This document shows, in pieces, positions 1 through 7,030 of a stretch of 8,686 bases of DNA. The notes beneath the pieces were generated by a model that saw nothing but the letters and a program-made list of their open reading frames with translations, was not told where the DNA came from and did no database searches. The position numbers and the translations under genes are program-made. The stretch spans positions 1-8,686 of the forward strand of contig DXGW01000109.1 in assembly GCA_019113665.1 (NCBI GenBank). The letters run 5' to 3'. Numbering within the stretch: the first letter of the stretch is position 1; each line of letters starts with the position of its first letter. The stretch comes from Candidatus Alistipes excrementipullorum (GTDB lineage Bacteria > Bacteroidota > Bacteroidia > Bacteroidales > Rikenellaceae).

Positions 1-1
1 A

Positions 2-1129
2 GCCCCCTCGCTCGAAAACAGTTCCGAGGTGGTATTCGAGCCTACCGACCTTTCAGCCGATGAGGCCCGCACGGTCCTCACCGACATATTCGGCGTGCTG
101 GAGATCGGTCCCGACATAATGACCAACCCCAACGACGTGAAACTCTACACCAACACCTCGTCGTCGATGCTCGTCGAAGAGAACATCAGATCGCAGATAG
201 CCGACATAATCGAACGCGAGAAACTGAAGAAGTACGACATACACAACCTGCCCGAAATCCTCAAGGAGGTCGAGACCACGGTCAGCCTCCAGACATTCCG
301 CAACGACGGCGAGGGCGACAGCGAGGCACAGTCGTCGGTCATCTCCACCGGAATCGGTTTCGTGCTGGGCATGATACTCTACATGTTCCTGATAATCTAC
401 GGAGGTATGGTCATGCAGAGCGTCATCGAGGAGAAGAACTCGCGCGTGCTCGAGGTGATGGTCTCGTCGGTCAAGCCCTTCGACATGATGATGGGCAAGA
501 TCCTCGGCGTGGCCGCCGTGGCTGCCGTACAGGTGCTCATCTGGGGAGTGCTCATATGCGGCGTAAGCGCACTGGCGATGCCGGCACTCATACCCTCGGA
601 CATCATGCAGAGCGTCGAGGCAATGCAGCAGGGAACACTCGACATGACCCAGACCGACATGGACGTGGACATGCTCAGGGCCATAGGCACGGCCACGGAC
701 TTCGGATACCTGGCCTCGATATTCGTATGGCTGCTGCTCTTCATCATCGGCGGATACCTGCTCTACTCGGCAATCTTCGCCGCAATAGGATCGAGCGTCG
801 ACTCGGTGCAGGACGCCCAGCAGCTGCAGACCCCCGTCATGATGCCCATAATCTTCTCGATAATCATCATGATGACCATACTCAACGACCCCAACTCGAC
901 ACTGGCCGTATGGTGCTCGTACATACCCTTCACCTCCCCCGTGGTGATGATGGCACGCATACCGAGCGGAGTGCCCGTATGGCAGATCGCAGTGTCGCTC
1001 GTGATACTCTACGCAACCTTCGTTGCGGCCGTATGGTTCGCCGCGAAGATCTACCGCGTCGGCATCTTCATGTACGGCAAGAAACCGTCGTTCAAGGAGC
1101 TGTGGAAGTGGGTGCGCTACAAGTACTGA
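2..1129 (+). CDS. ABC-2 type transporter permease, C-terminal part (5' end outside window)
   Basis: This is the membrane subunit of an ABC exporter of the NatB/YhaP-like ABC-2 class, which works with a separate ATPase; the substrate cannot be read from the sequence. The frame is open from base 2, so the true start and the first membrane helix lie to the left; an in-frame GTG at 29 is probably internal. Counting from base 2, residues 1-110 are a soluble extracytoplasmic region. Helices follow at about 112-135, 167-192, 236-262, 278-294, 302-318 and 327-350. The family hallmark, EEKNSRVLEVMVSS followed by a GKILG turn, is at 143-169 directly after the first visible helix. A methionine- and aspartate-rich loop (about 196-225) separates two helices. 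The gene ends in a basic tail (KELWKWVRYKY) and is followed by a hairpin. The family call is firm; the transported substrate is unknown. Confidence 0.88.
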   Translation, partial: APSLENSSEVVFEPTDLSADEARTVLTDIFGVLEIGPDIMTNPNDVKLYTNTSSSMLVEENIRSQIADIIEREKLKKYDIHNLPEILKEVETTVSLQTFRNDGEGDSEAQSSVISTGIGFVLGMILYMFLIIYGGMVMQSVIEEKNSRVLEVMVSSVKPFDMMMGKILGVAAVAAVQVLIWGVLICGVSALAMPALIPSDIMQSVEAMQQGTLDMTQTDMDVDMLRAIGTATDFGYLASIFVWLLLFIIGGYLLYSAIFAAIGSSVDSVQDAQQLQTPVMMPIIFSIIIMMTILNDPNSTLAVWCSYIPFTSPVVMMARIPSGVPVWQIAVSLVILYATFVAAVWFAAKIYRVGIFMYGKKPSFKELWKWVRYKY

Positions 1130-1152
1130 TATCCCGCACACGGCATACGACA

Positions 1153-1180
1153 AAGGCGGCCCGAATCATCGGGCCGCCTT
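1153..1180. terminator. Bidirectional intrinsic terminator between convergent genes
   Basis: A perfect 11-bp stem (AAGGCGGCCCG at 1153-1163 with CGGGCCGCCTT at 1170-1180) closes a 6-base loop. It lies 23 bases after the permease stop and 24 bases beyond the stop of the opposing kinase gene. The tails are only moderately U-rich (TTCATTCT on +, TTTGTCGT on -). The convergent layout and symmetry suggest that it ends transcripts from both sides. The structure is seen directly; termination is inferred. Confidence 0.85.
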
Positions 1181-1204
1181 CATTCTGACCGTACATGCCG
1201 GCCG

Positions 1205-2212
1205 TCAGGCTTTCTGCGTCTGCCAGATAAGGGCTGCCGAACCGAGTATGGCGGCATTCTTGCCCTCGATACCGCTGGGCAGTATCTTCACCTTGTTCTT
1301 GAAGACCGACAGCATGTTCTCCTCCATGTACCACTTAGTGGGCTCGAAGAGGAACTTGCCCGCCTTTGCAAGACCGCCGAAGAGGAACACCGCCTCGGGC
1401 GACGTAACCACCACGGCATCGGCCAGCGCGCGGCCCAGCATCTCACCCGTAAAGCGGAAAGCCTCCAGAGCGATGGGGTCGCCCTTCGCAGCCGCGGCCG
1501 AAACCATCGAGGCGTCGAAATCGTTGAACGATATGTCGCGCATCTCGCTGGGCTCGGTCATCTTGGCCATCAGTTCGAATACCGTACGCTTGATACCCGT
1601 AGCCGAAACATAGGTTTCGAGGCAGCCCGTACGTCCGCAGCCGCACTTGCGGCCGTTGTACTTCTCGACGGTCTTGTGGCCGAACTCGCCGGCAAAGCCG
1701 TCATGGCCGTAGATCATCTCGCCGTTGGCGACGAAACCAGAACCAAGACCCGTGCCGAGGGTGATCATGATGAAATCCTTCATGCCCTTGGCGTTGCCGT
1801 AGACCATCTCGCCGATGGTGGCGGCGTTGGCGTCATTGGTAAGCAGAATGGGTACCGACGGGAAATATTTGCCCATGTCCGCTGTCAGGTTGAACAGACG
1901 GCGGCTCTCGTCGGGATTGGCCTCGTCGGTCTTGAACTTCCAGAGGTTGGCAGGCTGCTCGATGGTTCCCTTGTGGAAATTGCCGTTGGGTGCGCCGATG
2001 CCGATACCCAGAAGATCGAATTCGAACGAAAGCGAATCCATCAAACGCTGCATCGACTCGCACAGCTCGACCACGAAGGCCGGATAGTCATCGAAGTAAA
2101 GGAACTTTTTGGTAGGGACGACCGATTCGGCATAGATATCGCCCGCTTCATCTACAAGGCCGAATGCGGTATTGGTGCCGCCTATGTCGACACCGAAAAC
2201 GAGTTTTTTCAT
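1205..2212 (-). CDS. ROK-family sugar kinase (probable glucokinase)
   Basis: This protein is predicted to phosphorylate a hexose, most likely glucose or a related sugar, with ATP in the cytoplasm at the entry to glycolysis. It is 335 aa, a normal length for a ROK kinase, and has no N-terminal helix-turn-helix, so it is an enzyme and not a NagC/XylR-type repressor. Motifs in order are: the phosphate loop DIGGTNT at 9-15; N126-D127, with D127 the likely catalytic base; the glycine-rich GTGLGSG at 153-159; and the ROK signature with E176 and H179 followed by CGCGRTGCLE at 190-199. H179, C190, C192 and C197 match the structural zinc site of the family. A second phosphate-binding segment, FLFGG, is at 276-280. 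The gene stands alone on the - strand with its own strong promoter candidate at 2328-2359. Sampled isoleucine codons are mostly ATC, while the neighbouring genes favour ATA, which may reflect higher expression. Sugar specificity cannot be fixed from sequence; N-acetylglucosamine, mannose or fructose remain possible. Confidence 0.92.
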   Translation of the reverse strand: MKKLVFGVDIGGTNTAFGLVDEAGDIYAESVVPTKKFLYFDDYPAFVVELCESMQRLMDSLSFEFDLLGIGIGAPNGNFHKGTIEQPANLWKFKTDEANPDESRRLFNLTADMGKYFPSVPILLTNDANAATIGEMVYGNAKGMKDFIMITLGTGLGSGFVANGEMIYGHDGFAGEFGHKTVEKYNGRKCGCGRTGCLETYVSATGIKRTVFELMAKMTEPSEMRDISFNDFDASMVSAAAAKGDPIALEAFRFTGEMLGRALADAVVVTSPEAVFLFGGLAKAGKFLFEPTKWYMEENMLSVFKNKVKILPSGIEGKNAAILGSAALIWQTQKA

Positions 2213-2221
2213 AGTGTTGGT

Positions 2222-2299
2222 TTAAGTAACTGTTTGCTTCCGGCCGAAGTCGCCTCCGACCCGGCGGAGCTGCCCGCACGACCCGCCGCCCTGCGGCAT
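2222..2299 (-). other. Possible 25-codon leader ORF upstream of the ROK kinase
   Basis: Within the predicted leader of the kinase mRNA, an ATG at 2299-2297 opens a frame of 25 codons ending in TAA at 2224-2222, nine bases before the kinase ATG. The peptide would begin MPQGGGSCGQLRRV. The stretch is GC-rich between AT-rich flanks and includes a 5-bp hairpin (2254-2258 with 2265-2269). No ribosome-binding signal is seen and the frame may be open by chance, so it is offered only as a possible upstream ORF. Confidence 0.2.
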
Positions 2300-2327
2300 G
2301 GATATACGGCCGGTTCCGTCTTTGAGC

Positions 2328-2359
2328 CAAAGTTATCGTTTATTTTTAATATCTGCAAA
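2328..2359 (-). promoter_or_regulatory. Bacteroides-type promoter for the ROK kinase
   Basis: Read on the - strand there is TTTG (2359-2356), exactly 20 bases, then TAACTTTG (2335-2328). This matches the Bacteroidetes sigma-ABfr consensus TTTG-N19-21-TAnnTTTG at every fixed position. Transcription would begin near 2320 and leave a leader of roughly 105 bases before the kinase ATG at 2212. The motif is seen directly; activity is inferred. Confidence 0.7.
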
Positions 2360-2375
2360 ATTTGTACTAAATTTG
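2344..2375 (+). promoter_or_regulatory. Bacteroides-type promoter for the polyprenyl synthase gene
   Basis: On the + strand TAAATTTG (2368-2375) matches the -7 consensus TAnnTTTG perfectly. TTTT (2344-2347) lies 20 bases upstream as a 3-of-4 match to the -33 TTTG. Transcription would start near 2382, about 17 bases before the ATG at 2399. The element overlaps the divergent kinase promoter, so the two may compete for polymerase. This is probably the promoter for the prenyl synthase and U32 genes, and perhaps for the whole rightward run. Confidence 0.5.
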
Positions 2376-2398
2376 GGGCTATAAACAAAGATTTGAAA

Positions 2399-3376
2399 AT
2401 GAAATATTCAAGCTCCGGACTACTTGAGACTTTCGAGGACCATCTGGCAAGAATAGAGATGCCGTCGGAACCCGAACGGCTCTACATGCCGATAGTCTAC
2501 TCGATGTCCAACGGCGGGAAAAGACTGCGCCCGACGCTGTTGCTGGCCACCTGCAACATCTTCAGCGACGACATAACACCCGCCCTGCCGGCGGCCGCCG
2601 CAATCGAGGTCTTCCACAACTTCACCCTGTTACACGACGACATCATGGACAACGCCGAGGTGCGCCGCGGACGTCCGTCGGTATGTGCAAAATGGGGAGA
2701 CAATGTGGCTCTGCTCTCGGGCGACGCAATGATGATTGCGGCCTACAGGCAACTGCAGAAAAGCCCGCGCAACCTGTTGCCGCAGATCCTCGAGATATTC
2801 AACGACATGGCCCTGCACGTATGCGAAGGCCAGCAGTATGACATGGACTTCGAAAGCCGTACGAAGATCTCGGTGGTGGACTACATGCACATGATCGAAC
2901 TCAAGACGTCGGCCCTGCTGGTCGGCGCAGCCTCGATCGGCGCAGTGATAGGCGGTGCGTCGGAGGAGGACTGCCGCAAGATCGAACGCTTCGCCATGGA
3001 GCTCGGCCTGGCCTTCCAGCTTCAGGACGACCTGCTCGACAGCTACGGCGACGAGGCCCTGCTCGGCAAGAAGATCGGCGGCGACATCATCGAGGGCAAG
3101 AAGACATACCTCATGATACAGGCCATGAGCCATGCCGACGAGCCCACGCGCGACATTCTGCGGTACACATACAAGGACACATCGCTCTCGCCCGAGGAGA
3201 AGATCGCCCGCGTCAAGGAGGTCTACGACCGCCTGGACATACCGCGCATCACCGAACAGCAGATTTCGGTCCGCATCGAGCGGGCCATATCGATACTCGA
3301 CACGCTGAGCGTCCCGGCGGAGAACACCGAAAACATTCGCGCCTTTGCGCTCAGCCTCATAGGAAGAACCAAGTAA
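2399..3376 (+). CDS. Polyprenyl diphosphate synthase, short-chain type (FPP/GGPP synthase-like)
   Basis: This is a trans-prenyltransferase that condenses isopentenyl diphosphate onto an allylic diphosphate to build the isoprenoid backbone. The 325-aa protein has the full class I motif set: GGKRLRP at 39-45 (diphosphate binding), the first Asp-rich motif LLHDDIMD with D80, D81 and D84 followed by RRGRPS, E143-G-Q-Q, K169-T, and the second Asp-rich motif QLQDDLLD with D210, D211 and D214. Phe75 sits five residues before the first Asp motif. In this family a bulky aromatic there blocks the elongation pocket, so the product is inferred to be C15-C20 and not a long quinone tail. The frame is open far upstream, through the antisense of the kinase gene, but homology begins at MKYSSSGLLETFEDH and the predicted promoter ends just before this ATG, which fixes the start at 2399. 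The stop overlaps the next start by one base (TAATG), which implies translational coupling. Confidence 0.92.
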   Translation: MKYSSSGLLETFEDHLARIEMPSEPERLYMPIVYSMSNGGKRLRPTLLLATCNIFSDDITPALPAAAAIEVFHNFTLLHDDIMDNAEVRRGRPSVCAKWGDNVALLSGDAMMIAAYRQLQKSPRNLLPQILEIFNDMALHVCEGQQYDMDFESRTKISVVDYMHMIELKTSALLVGAASIGAVIGGASEEDCRKIERFAMELGLAFQLQDDLLDSYGDEALLGKKIGGDIIEGKKTYLMIQAMSHADEPTRDILRYTYKDTSLSPEEKIARVKEVYDRLDIPRITEQQISVRIERAISILDTLSVPAENTENIRAFALSLIGRTK

Positions 3377-4629
3377 TGAAACGCAGCGATATAGAGATCA
3401 TGGCCCCGGTCGGGAGCTACGAATCGCTCCACGCGGCCGTGGAGGCCGGAGCGGATTCGGTCTACTTCGGCGTGGGCCGGCTCAACATGCGCTCGGCATC
3501 GGCCGCCAACTTCTCGCTGGAGGACATCGCCCCGATCGTGGAGTTCGCGCACCGGCACGGCGTAAAGACATACCTGACGGTCAACACCGTCATCTACGAC
3601 GACGAGATGCAGGCCATGCACGAGACCATCGACCGCGCAAGTGAGGAGGGCGTCGACGCCGTGATCGTCTCGGACATCGCGGCCATCATGTACGCACGCC
3701 GCACGGGCATCGAGGTCCACATCTCGACCCAGTGCAACATATCGAACGCCGAAGCGCTGAAGTTCTACGCCCAATGGGCCGATGTGGCGGTGCTGGCGCG
3801 CGAGCTGAGCCTCGAACAGGTTGCAGCCATCAGCCGCGCCATCGGCGAGCAGCAGATCGTCGGGCCCAAAGGGGAGCCCGTACGCATCGAGATGTTCGCA
3901 CACGGAGCGCTCTGCATGTCCATCTCGGGCAAGTGCTACCTGAGCCTGCACGAAACGGGCTGCTCGGCGAACCGCGGCGCATGCCGTCAGCTCTGCCGGC
4001 GCAAATACACCATCACGGACAAGGAGACGGGCGCGGCGCTCGACATCGACGGGCAGTACGTGCTCTCGCCCAAGGACCTCTGCACGGTGGACTATCTCGA
4101 CAAGTTCCTGGCTGCGGGCGTGCGGGTGCTCAAGATCGAGGGGCGAGCCCGTGGTGCCGAATATGTCAAGCGCGTGGTCGAGTGCTACGACGAGGCGCTG
4201 CGCGCCATCGAGAGCGGCGAATACACGCATGAAAGGGCAGCACAGCTCAAGACACGCCTCGAAACGGTCTTCAACCGCGGCTTCTGGAGCGGTTACTACG
4301 CCGGACGGCCCACGGTCGAGCACAGCGAGAACTACGGCTCGGCAGCGACGAAGCAGAAGGTCTACGTAGGCAAGATCACCAACTTCTACAAGAAGATTTC
4401 GGTGGCCGAGGTGACGGTCGAGGCCTCGACGCTCGACAAGGGCGACACCGTATTCTTCATGGGAGCCACCACGGGCGTGCTCGAACAGAAGGCCGAAGCC
4501 ATATACCTCAACGAAGGCCCCGTGGAGAGCGTACGCCAGGGCGACGTCTGCTCGATACGCACGGAACGGCCCGTGCACCGCGGCGACAAGCTCTACAAGG
4601 AGATAGACCGCTGCGACAGGCAACAGTAA
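3376..4629 (+). CDS. Peptidase U32 family protein, probable iron-sulfur RNA-hydroxylation factor (TrhP/RlhA type)
   Basis: The U32 family was named as peptidases or collagenases. Its studied bacterial members, TrhP and RlhA, act in prephenate-dependent hydroxylation of tRNA uridine or 23S rRNA cytidine, and UbiU/UbiV act in quinone hydroxylation. This 417-aa protein begins with the typical MAPVGSYESLHAAVEAGADSV barrel start (residues 9-29). It carries the family signature EMFAHGALCMSISGKCYLS at 172-190, then GCSANRGACRQLC at 195-207, LSPKDLC at 230-236, and VLKIEGRARGAEYV followed by NRGFWSGYY at 300-308. By alignment with UbiU from memory, C180, C187, C203 and C236 would hold a [4Fe-4S] cluster. 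The C-terminal domain from about 325 is a beta-rich extension, as in TrhP-sized members. The start overlaps the prenyl synthase stop by one base. Family assignment is firm, but the exact substrate is not, and proteolysis seems less likely than RNA modification. Confidence 0.88.
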   Translation: MKRSDIEIMAPVGSYESLHAAVEAGADSVYFGVGRLNMRSASAANFSLEDIAPIVEFAHRHGVKTYLTVNTVIYDDEMQAMHETIDRASEEGVDAVIVSDIAAIMYARRTGIEVHISTQCNISNAEALKFYAQWADVAVLARELSLEQVAAISRAIGEQQIVGPKGEPVRIEMFAHGALCMSISGKCYLSLHETGCSANRGACRQLCRRKYTITDKETGAALDIDGQYVLSPKDLCTVDYLDKFLAAGVRVLKIEGRARGAEYVKRVVECYDEALRAIESGEYTHERAAQLKTRLETVFNRGFWSGYYAGRPTVEHSENYGSAATKQKVYVGKITNFYKKISVAEVTVEASTLDKGDTVFFMGATTGVLEQKAEAIYLNEGPVESVRQGDVCSIRTERPVHRGDKLYKEIDRCDRQQ

Positions 4630-4641
4630 AGACCCCATGTT

Positions 4642-4666
4642 GGCGCCCGGCCCCGCGCCGGCCGCC
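4642..4666 (+). other. GC-rich hairpin in the 57-base gap before the aminotransferase
   Basis: GGCGCCCGG (4642-4650) can pair with CCGGCCGCC (4658-4666) around a 7-base loop. This gives eight G-C pairs with one C/C mismatch. No U-run follows, so it is not a clear intrinsic terminator. It sits at the only sizeable gap in the rightward gene run, between the housekeeping pair and the four-gene module, and could be a partial terminator or an mRNA-processing boundary. No Bacteroides-type promoter is visible between it and the ATG at 4687. Confidence 0.35.
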
Positions 4667-4686
4667 GAAACCATAAACAGTCTTGC

Positions 4687-5814
4687 ATGAAAGAACTTGA
4701 CAAAAAGCAGACCATTACCGTAACATCGCCGCTGCTGCCGCCGCTCGACGAATTCGAGAAGTACCTCGAGGACATATGGCAGCGCAAGTGGATAACCAAC
4801 AACGGGCACTACCACCACATGCTCGAAGAGGCCCTGTGCGAATATCTCGGCGTGAAATACATAAGTCTCTTCACGAACGGCACGCTGCCGCTGATTACGG
4901 CGCTGCAGGCCCTGCGCATTACGGGCGAGGTCATAACCACACCGTACAGCTTCGTGGCGACGACACACTCGATATGGTGGAACGGGCTCAAGCCGGTATT
5001 CGTCGACATAGACCCCGCGACGGGCAACATCGACCCGGCGAAGGTCGAGGCGGCCATCACGCCGCGCACTTCGGCCATCATGCCGGTGCACGTCTACGGC
5101 AACCCGTGCGACACGGAACGCATACGCACCATTGCCGACAGGTACGGACTGAAGGTCATATACGACGCGGCACACGCTTTCGGCGTGCGCGCAGGCGGCC
5201 GGTCGATACTCGAAGCCGGCGACATCAGCACCCTCAGCTTCCACGCCACCAAGACCTACAACACCATCGAAGGCGGTGCGCTCATCTGCCACTCGGCCGA
5301 GATGAAGCAGCGCATCGACCACCTCAAGAACTTCGGGTTCGAGAGCGAGACCGAGGTCGTCGCCCCGGGCATCAACGCCAAGATGGACGAGGTGCGCGCA
5401 GCCTACGGTCTGGTCGGGCTAAAGCACATCGACGAGGCCATCGAGGCCCGCAGGCGCATAGCCGAACGCTACCGCCGCGAACTGGCCGGAATCGACGGCA
5501 TCACGATGTTCGACCAGCGGCCGGACGTGAAGTACAACTACTCCTACTTCCCGATCTTCGTCGACGCGGCCCGCTTCGGGCGCACGCGCGACGAGCTCTA
5601 CGAACAGATGAAGGCCGACGGTGTGCTGTCACGCCGGTACTTCTATCCCCTTATCAGCACATTTTCACCCTACAACACCTATGATTCGGCCGCGGCATCG
5701 AATCTGCCGGTGGCCACGCGCATGGCCGACCAGGTATTGTGCCTGCCGCTGCACCACCGTCTCACGGACGACGACGTGGAACGTGTCACGGGTTTCATAA
5801 AACAGAAGCGATGA
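4687..5814 (+). CDS. DegT/DnrJ/EryC1/StrS-family PLP aminotransferase, VioA-like
   Basis: This is a PLP-dependent aminotransferase of the sugar-nucleotide class, predicted to transfer an amino group from glutamate to a keto-sugar nucleotide in the cytoplasm. The protein is 375 aa, a normal length. The N-terminal IWQRKWITNNGHYHHMLE (30-47) and FTNGTLPLITALQAL (62-76) lead into TTPYSFVATTHS (84-95). D160 in YDAAHAFG should contact the PLP ring nitrogen. K189 in SFHATKTYNTIEGG is the Schiff-base lysine, so the enzyme looks catalytically competent. GINAKMDEVRAAYG (228-241) is the conserved substrate-loop segment. The wording resembles VioA, which makes dTDP-4-amino-4,6-dideoxyglucose, more than PseC or ArnB as I recall them, so a 4-amino sugar is the leading guess. 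It starts 57 bases after the U32 gene and ends in a 4-bp ATGA overlap with the ligase gene. No sugar-nucleotide dehydratase or glycosyltransferase is present in the window. Confidence 0.9.
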   Translation: MKELDKKQTITVTSPLLPPLDEFEKYLEDIWQRKWITNNGHYHHMLEEALCEYLGVKYISLFTNGTLPLITALQALRITGEVITTPYSFVATTHSIWWNGLKPVFVDIDPATGNIDPAKVEAAITPRTSAIMPVHVYGNPCDTERIRTIADRYGLKVIYDAAHAFGVRAGGRSILEAGDISTLSFHATKTYNTIEGGALICHSAEMKQRIDHLKNFGFESETEVVAPGINAKMDEVRAAYGLVGLKHIDEAIEARRRIAERYRRELAGIDGITMFDQRPDVKYNYSYFPIFVDAARFGRTRDELYEQMKADGVLSRRYFYPLISTFSPYNTYDSAAASNLPVATRMADQVLCLPLHHRLTDDDVERVTGFIKQKR

Positions 5815-7028
5815 AGATTCTCGTACTTGCAGGAGGAAGCGACCAGGCGGCTCTCATCGACGAGCTGCACCGGCAGGGACAAAACGAGGTCATACTCGTC
5901 GACTACTTCGAAAACCCGCCTGCCAAACCGCATTGCGACCGCCATATCGTGGCCAGCACGCTCGACGTAGACGCCGTAAGGCGCATAGCCGTCGAGGAGA
6001 AGGTCGACCTGATAACCACGGCATGCACGGACCAGGCCCTGCTTACGGTGGCAAGGCTCAGCGAAGAGCTGGGTCTGCCGTGCTACATATCCTACGCCAC
6101 GGCGCTCAACGTAACGAACAAGTCGTACATGAAGCGCGTGATGGCCGAACACGGAATACCGACGGCCCGTTTCCGCATAGCCGGAGGGCCGGAGGAGGCC
6201 GCACTCGGCGACCTCGACTACCCGCTGGTCGTAAAACCCGCAGACTGCAACAGTTCGAAAGGCGTACGCAGGGCCGAGACCCGTGAGGAGGCGGAGAAGG
6301 CCCTCGTACAGGCACTGGAACTGAGCCGCACGCACACGGCCATAGTCGAGGAGTTCAAGAGCGGAGACGAACTGTCGGCCGACCTCTACATCGAGGGGCG
6401 GACGGCCAAACTGCTCTCGGTGACCGTCTCCGAAAAGCGGCGCAACGTCTCGTCGTTCACCATAACCCAAAGCCGATATCCGGCCGTCGGGGCGGAGGAA
6501 CGCGACAGCATAACGGCGATAGGGCAACGCATAGCCGATGCCTTCGGGCTGACGGACACGCCGCTGCTGGTACAGATGATACGCAACGCGGAGGGCTTGT
6601 GGGTCATCGAGTTCAGCGCACGAATGGGCGGAGGCACGAAGTACCGCATAATCGAGCTTCTGTCGGGTGTGAACATCATGCGCAAATACGTCGAACTGGT
6701 ACTGGGAGGACGTCCCGCCGTCAATCCTCACCCGTTCGAGGGGTCGTTGCGCATGAACTACGTCTACTGCAATCCGGGCACCATGGCAGGCCTCGGGGGC
6801 TTCGAGGAGCTCAAGGCCGACGGCACCATAGCCGACTACGTGGCATACAAGAACGCCGGCGCGACATTCGAACACAGCGAGACCAGCTCGGACCGCGCGG
6901 CAGGCTACCTGGTGACGGGCGCCACCGAAGAGGAGGTGCTCGCCAAGCAGGAGAGGGCCAACGCCCTGCTGAGGGTGACCGACCCCGAAGGCAATGACAT
7001 AATGCGACACGATTTCAAACTCTTCTGA
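5811..7028 (+). CDS. ATP-grasp domain ligase (carboxylate-amine ligase type), substrate unknown
   Basis: ATP-grasp ligases activate a carboxylate as an acyl phosphate and join it to an amine or other nucleophile. This 405-aa cytoplasmic protein has the three expected parts. An N-terminal Rossmann-like pre-ATP-grasp domain has MKILVLAGGSDQAALI at 1-16. The ATP-grasp fold has the lysine and flexible glycine/serine loop PLVVKPADCNSSKGV at 138-152 and the adenine-side segment IVEEFKSGDE at 178-187. The metal-binding end has E267 in EFSARMGGG (267-275), followed by YRIIELLSGVNI. A C-terminal lobe from about 305 resembles that of biotin-carboxylase-like ligases. K142 and E267 are the likely ATP- and Mg-binding residues. 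The start is the ATG in the ATGA overlap with the aminotransferase; the frame is open for 24 more codons inside that gene but homology begins here. A 2-base gap leads to the dehydrogenase gene. Context suggests that it forms an amide with an amino acid, an opine or an amino sugar. Confidence 0.88.
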   Translation: MKILVLAGGSDQAALIDELHRQGQNEVILVDYFENPPAKPHCDRHIVASTLDVDAVRRIAVEEKVDLITTACTDQALLTVARLSEELGLPCYISYATALNVTNKSYMKRVMAEHGIPTARFRIAGGPEEAALGDLDYPLVVKPADCNSSKGVRRAETREEAEKALVQALELSRTHTAIVEEFKSGDELSADLYIEGRTAKLLSVTVSEKRRNVSSFTITQSRYPAVGAEERDSITAIGQRIADAFGLTDTPLLVQMIRNAEGLWVIEFSARMGGGTKYRIIELLSGVNIMRKYVELVLGGRPAVNPHPFEGSLRMNYVYCNPGTMAGLGGFEELKADGTIADYVAYKNAGATFEHSETSSDRAAGYLVTGATEEEVLAKQERANALLRVTDPEGNDIMRHDFKLF

Positions 7029-7030
7029 CA

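Noticed and set aside
53..1153. A 366-codon - strand frame opposite the permease gene
   Set aside because: Its composition is dominated by His, Tyr, Gly and Asp as expected from the antisense of a Met/Ile-rich membrane protein, and it shows no family features.
1676..2398. A 241-codon upstream extension in frame with the polyprenyl synthase
   Set aside because: It runs antisense through the ROK kinase gene and across the promoter region; prenyl synthase homology starts at the ATG at 2399, and 325 aa is the normal length.
3223..5322. A 699-codon open frame on the - strand
   Set aside because: It lies antisense to the U32 and aminotransferase genes, crosses their junction, and its translation is rich in Arg, His, Val and Asp with no recognisable motif. 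It is a by-product of GC-rich codon use.
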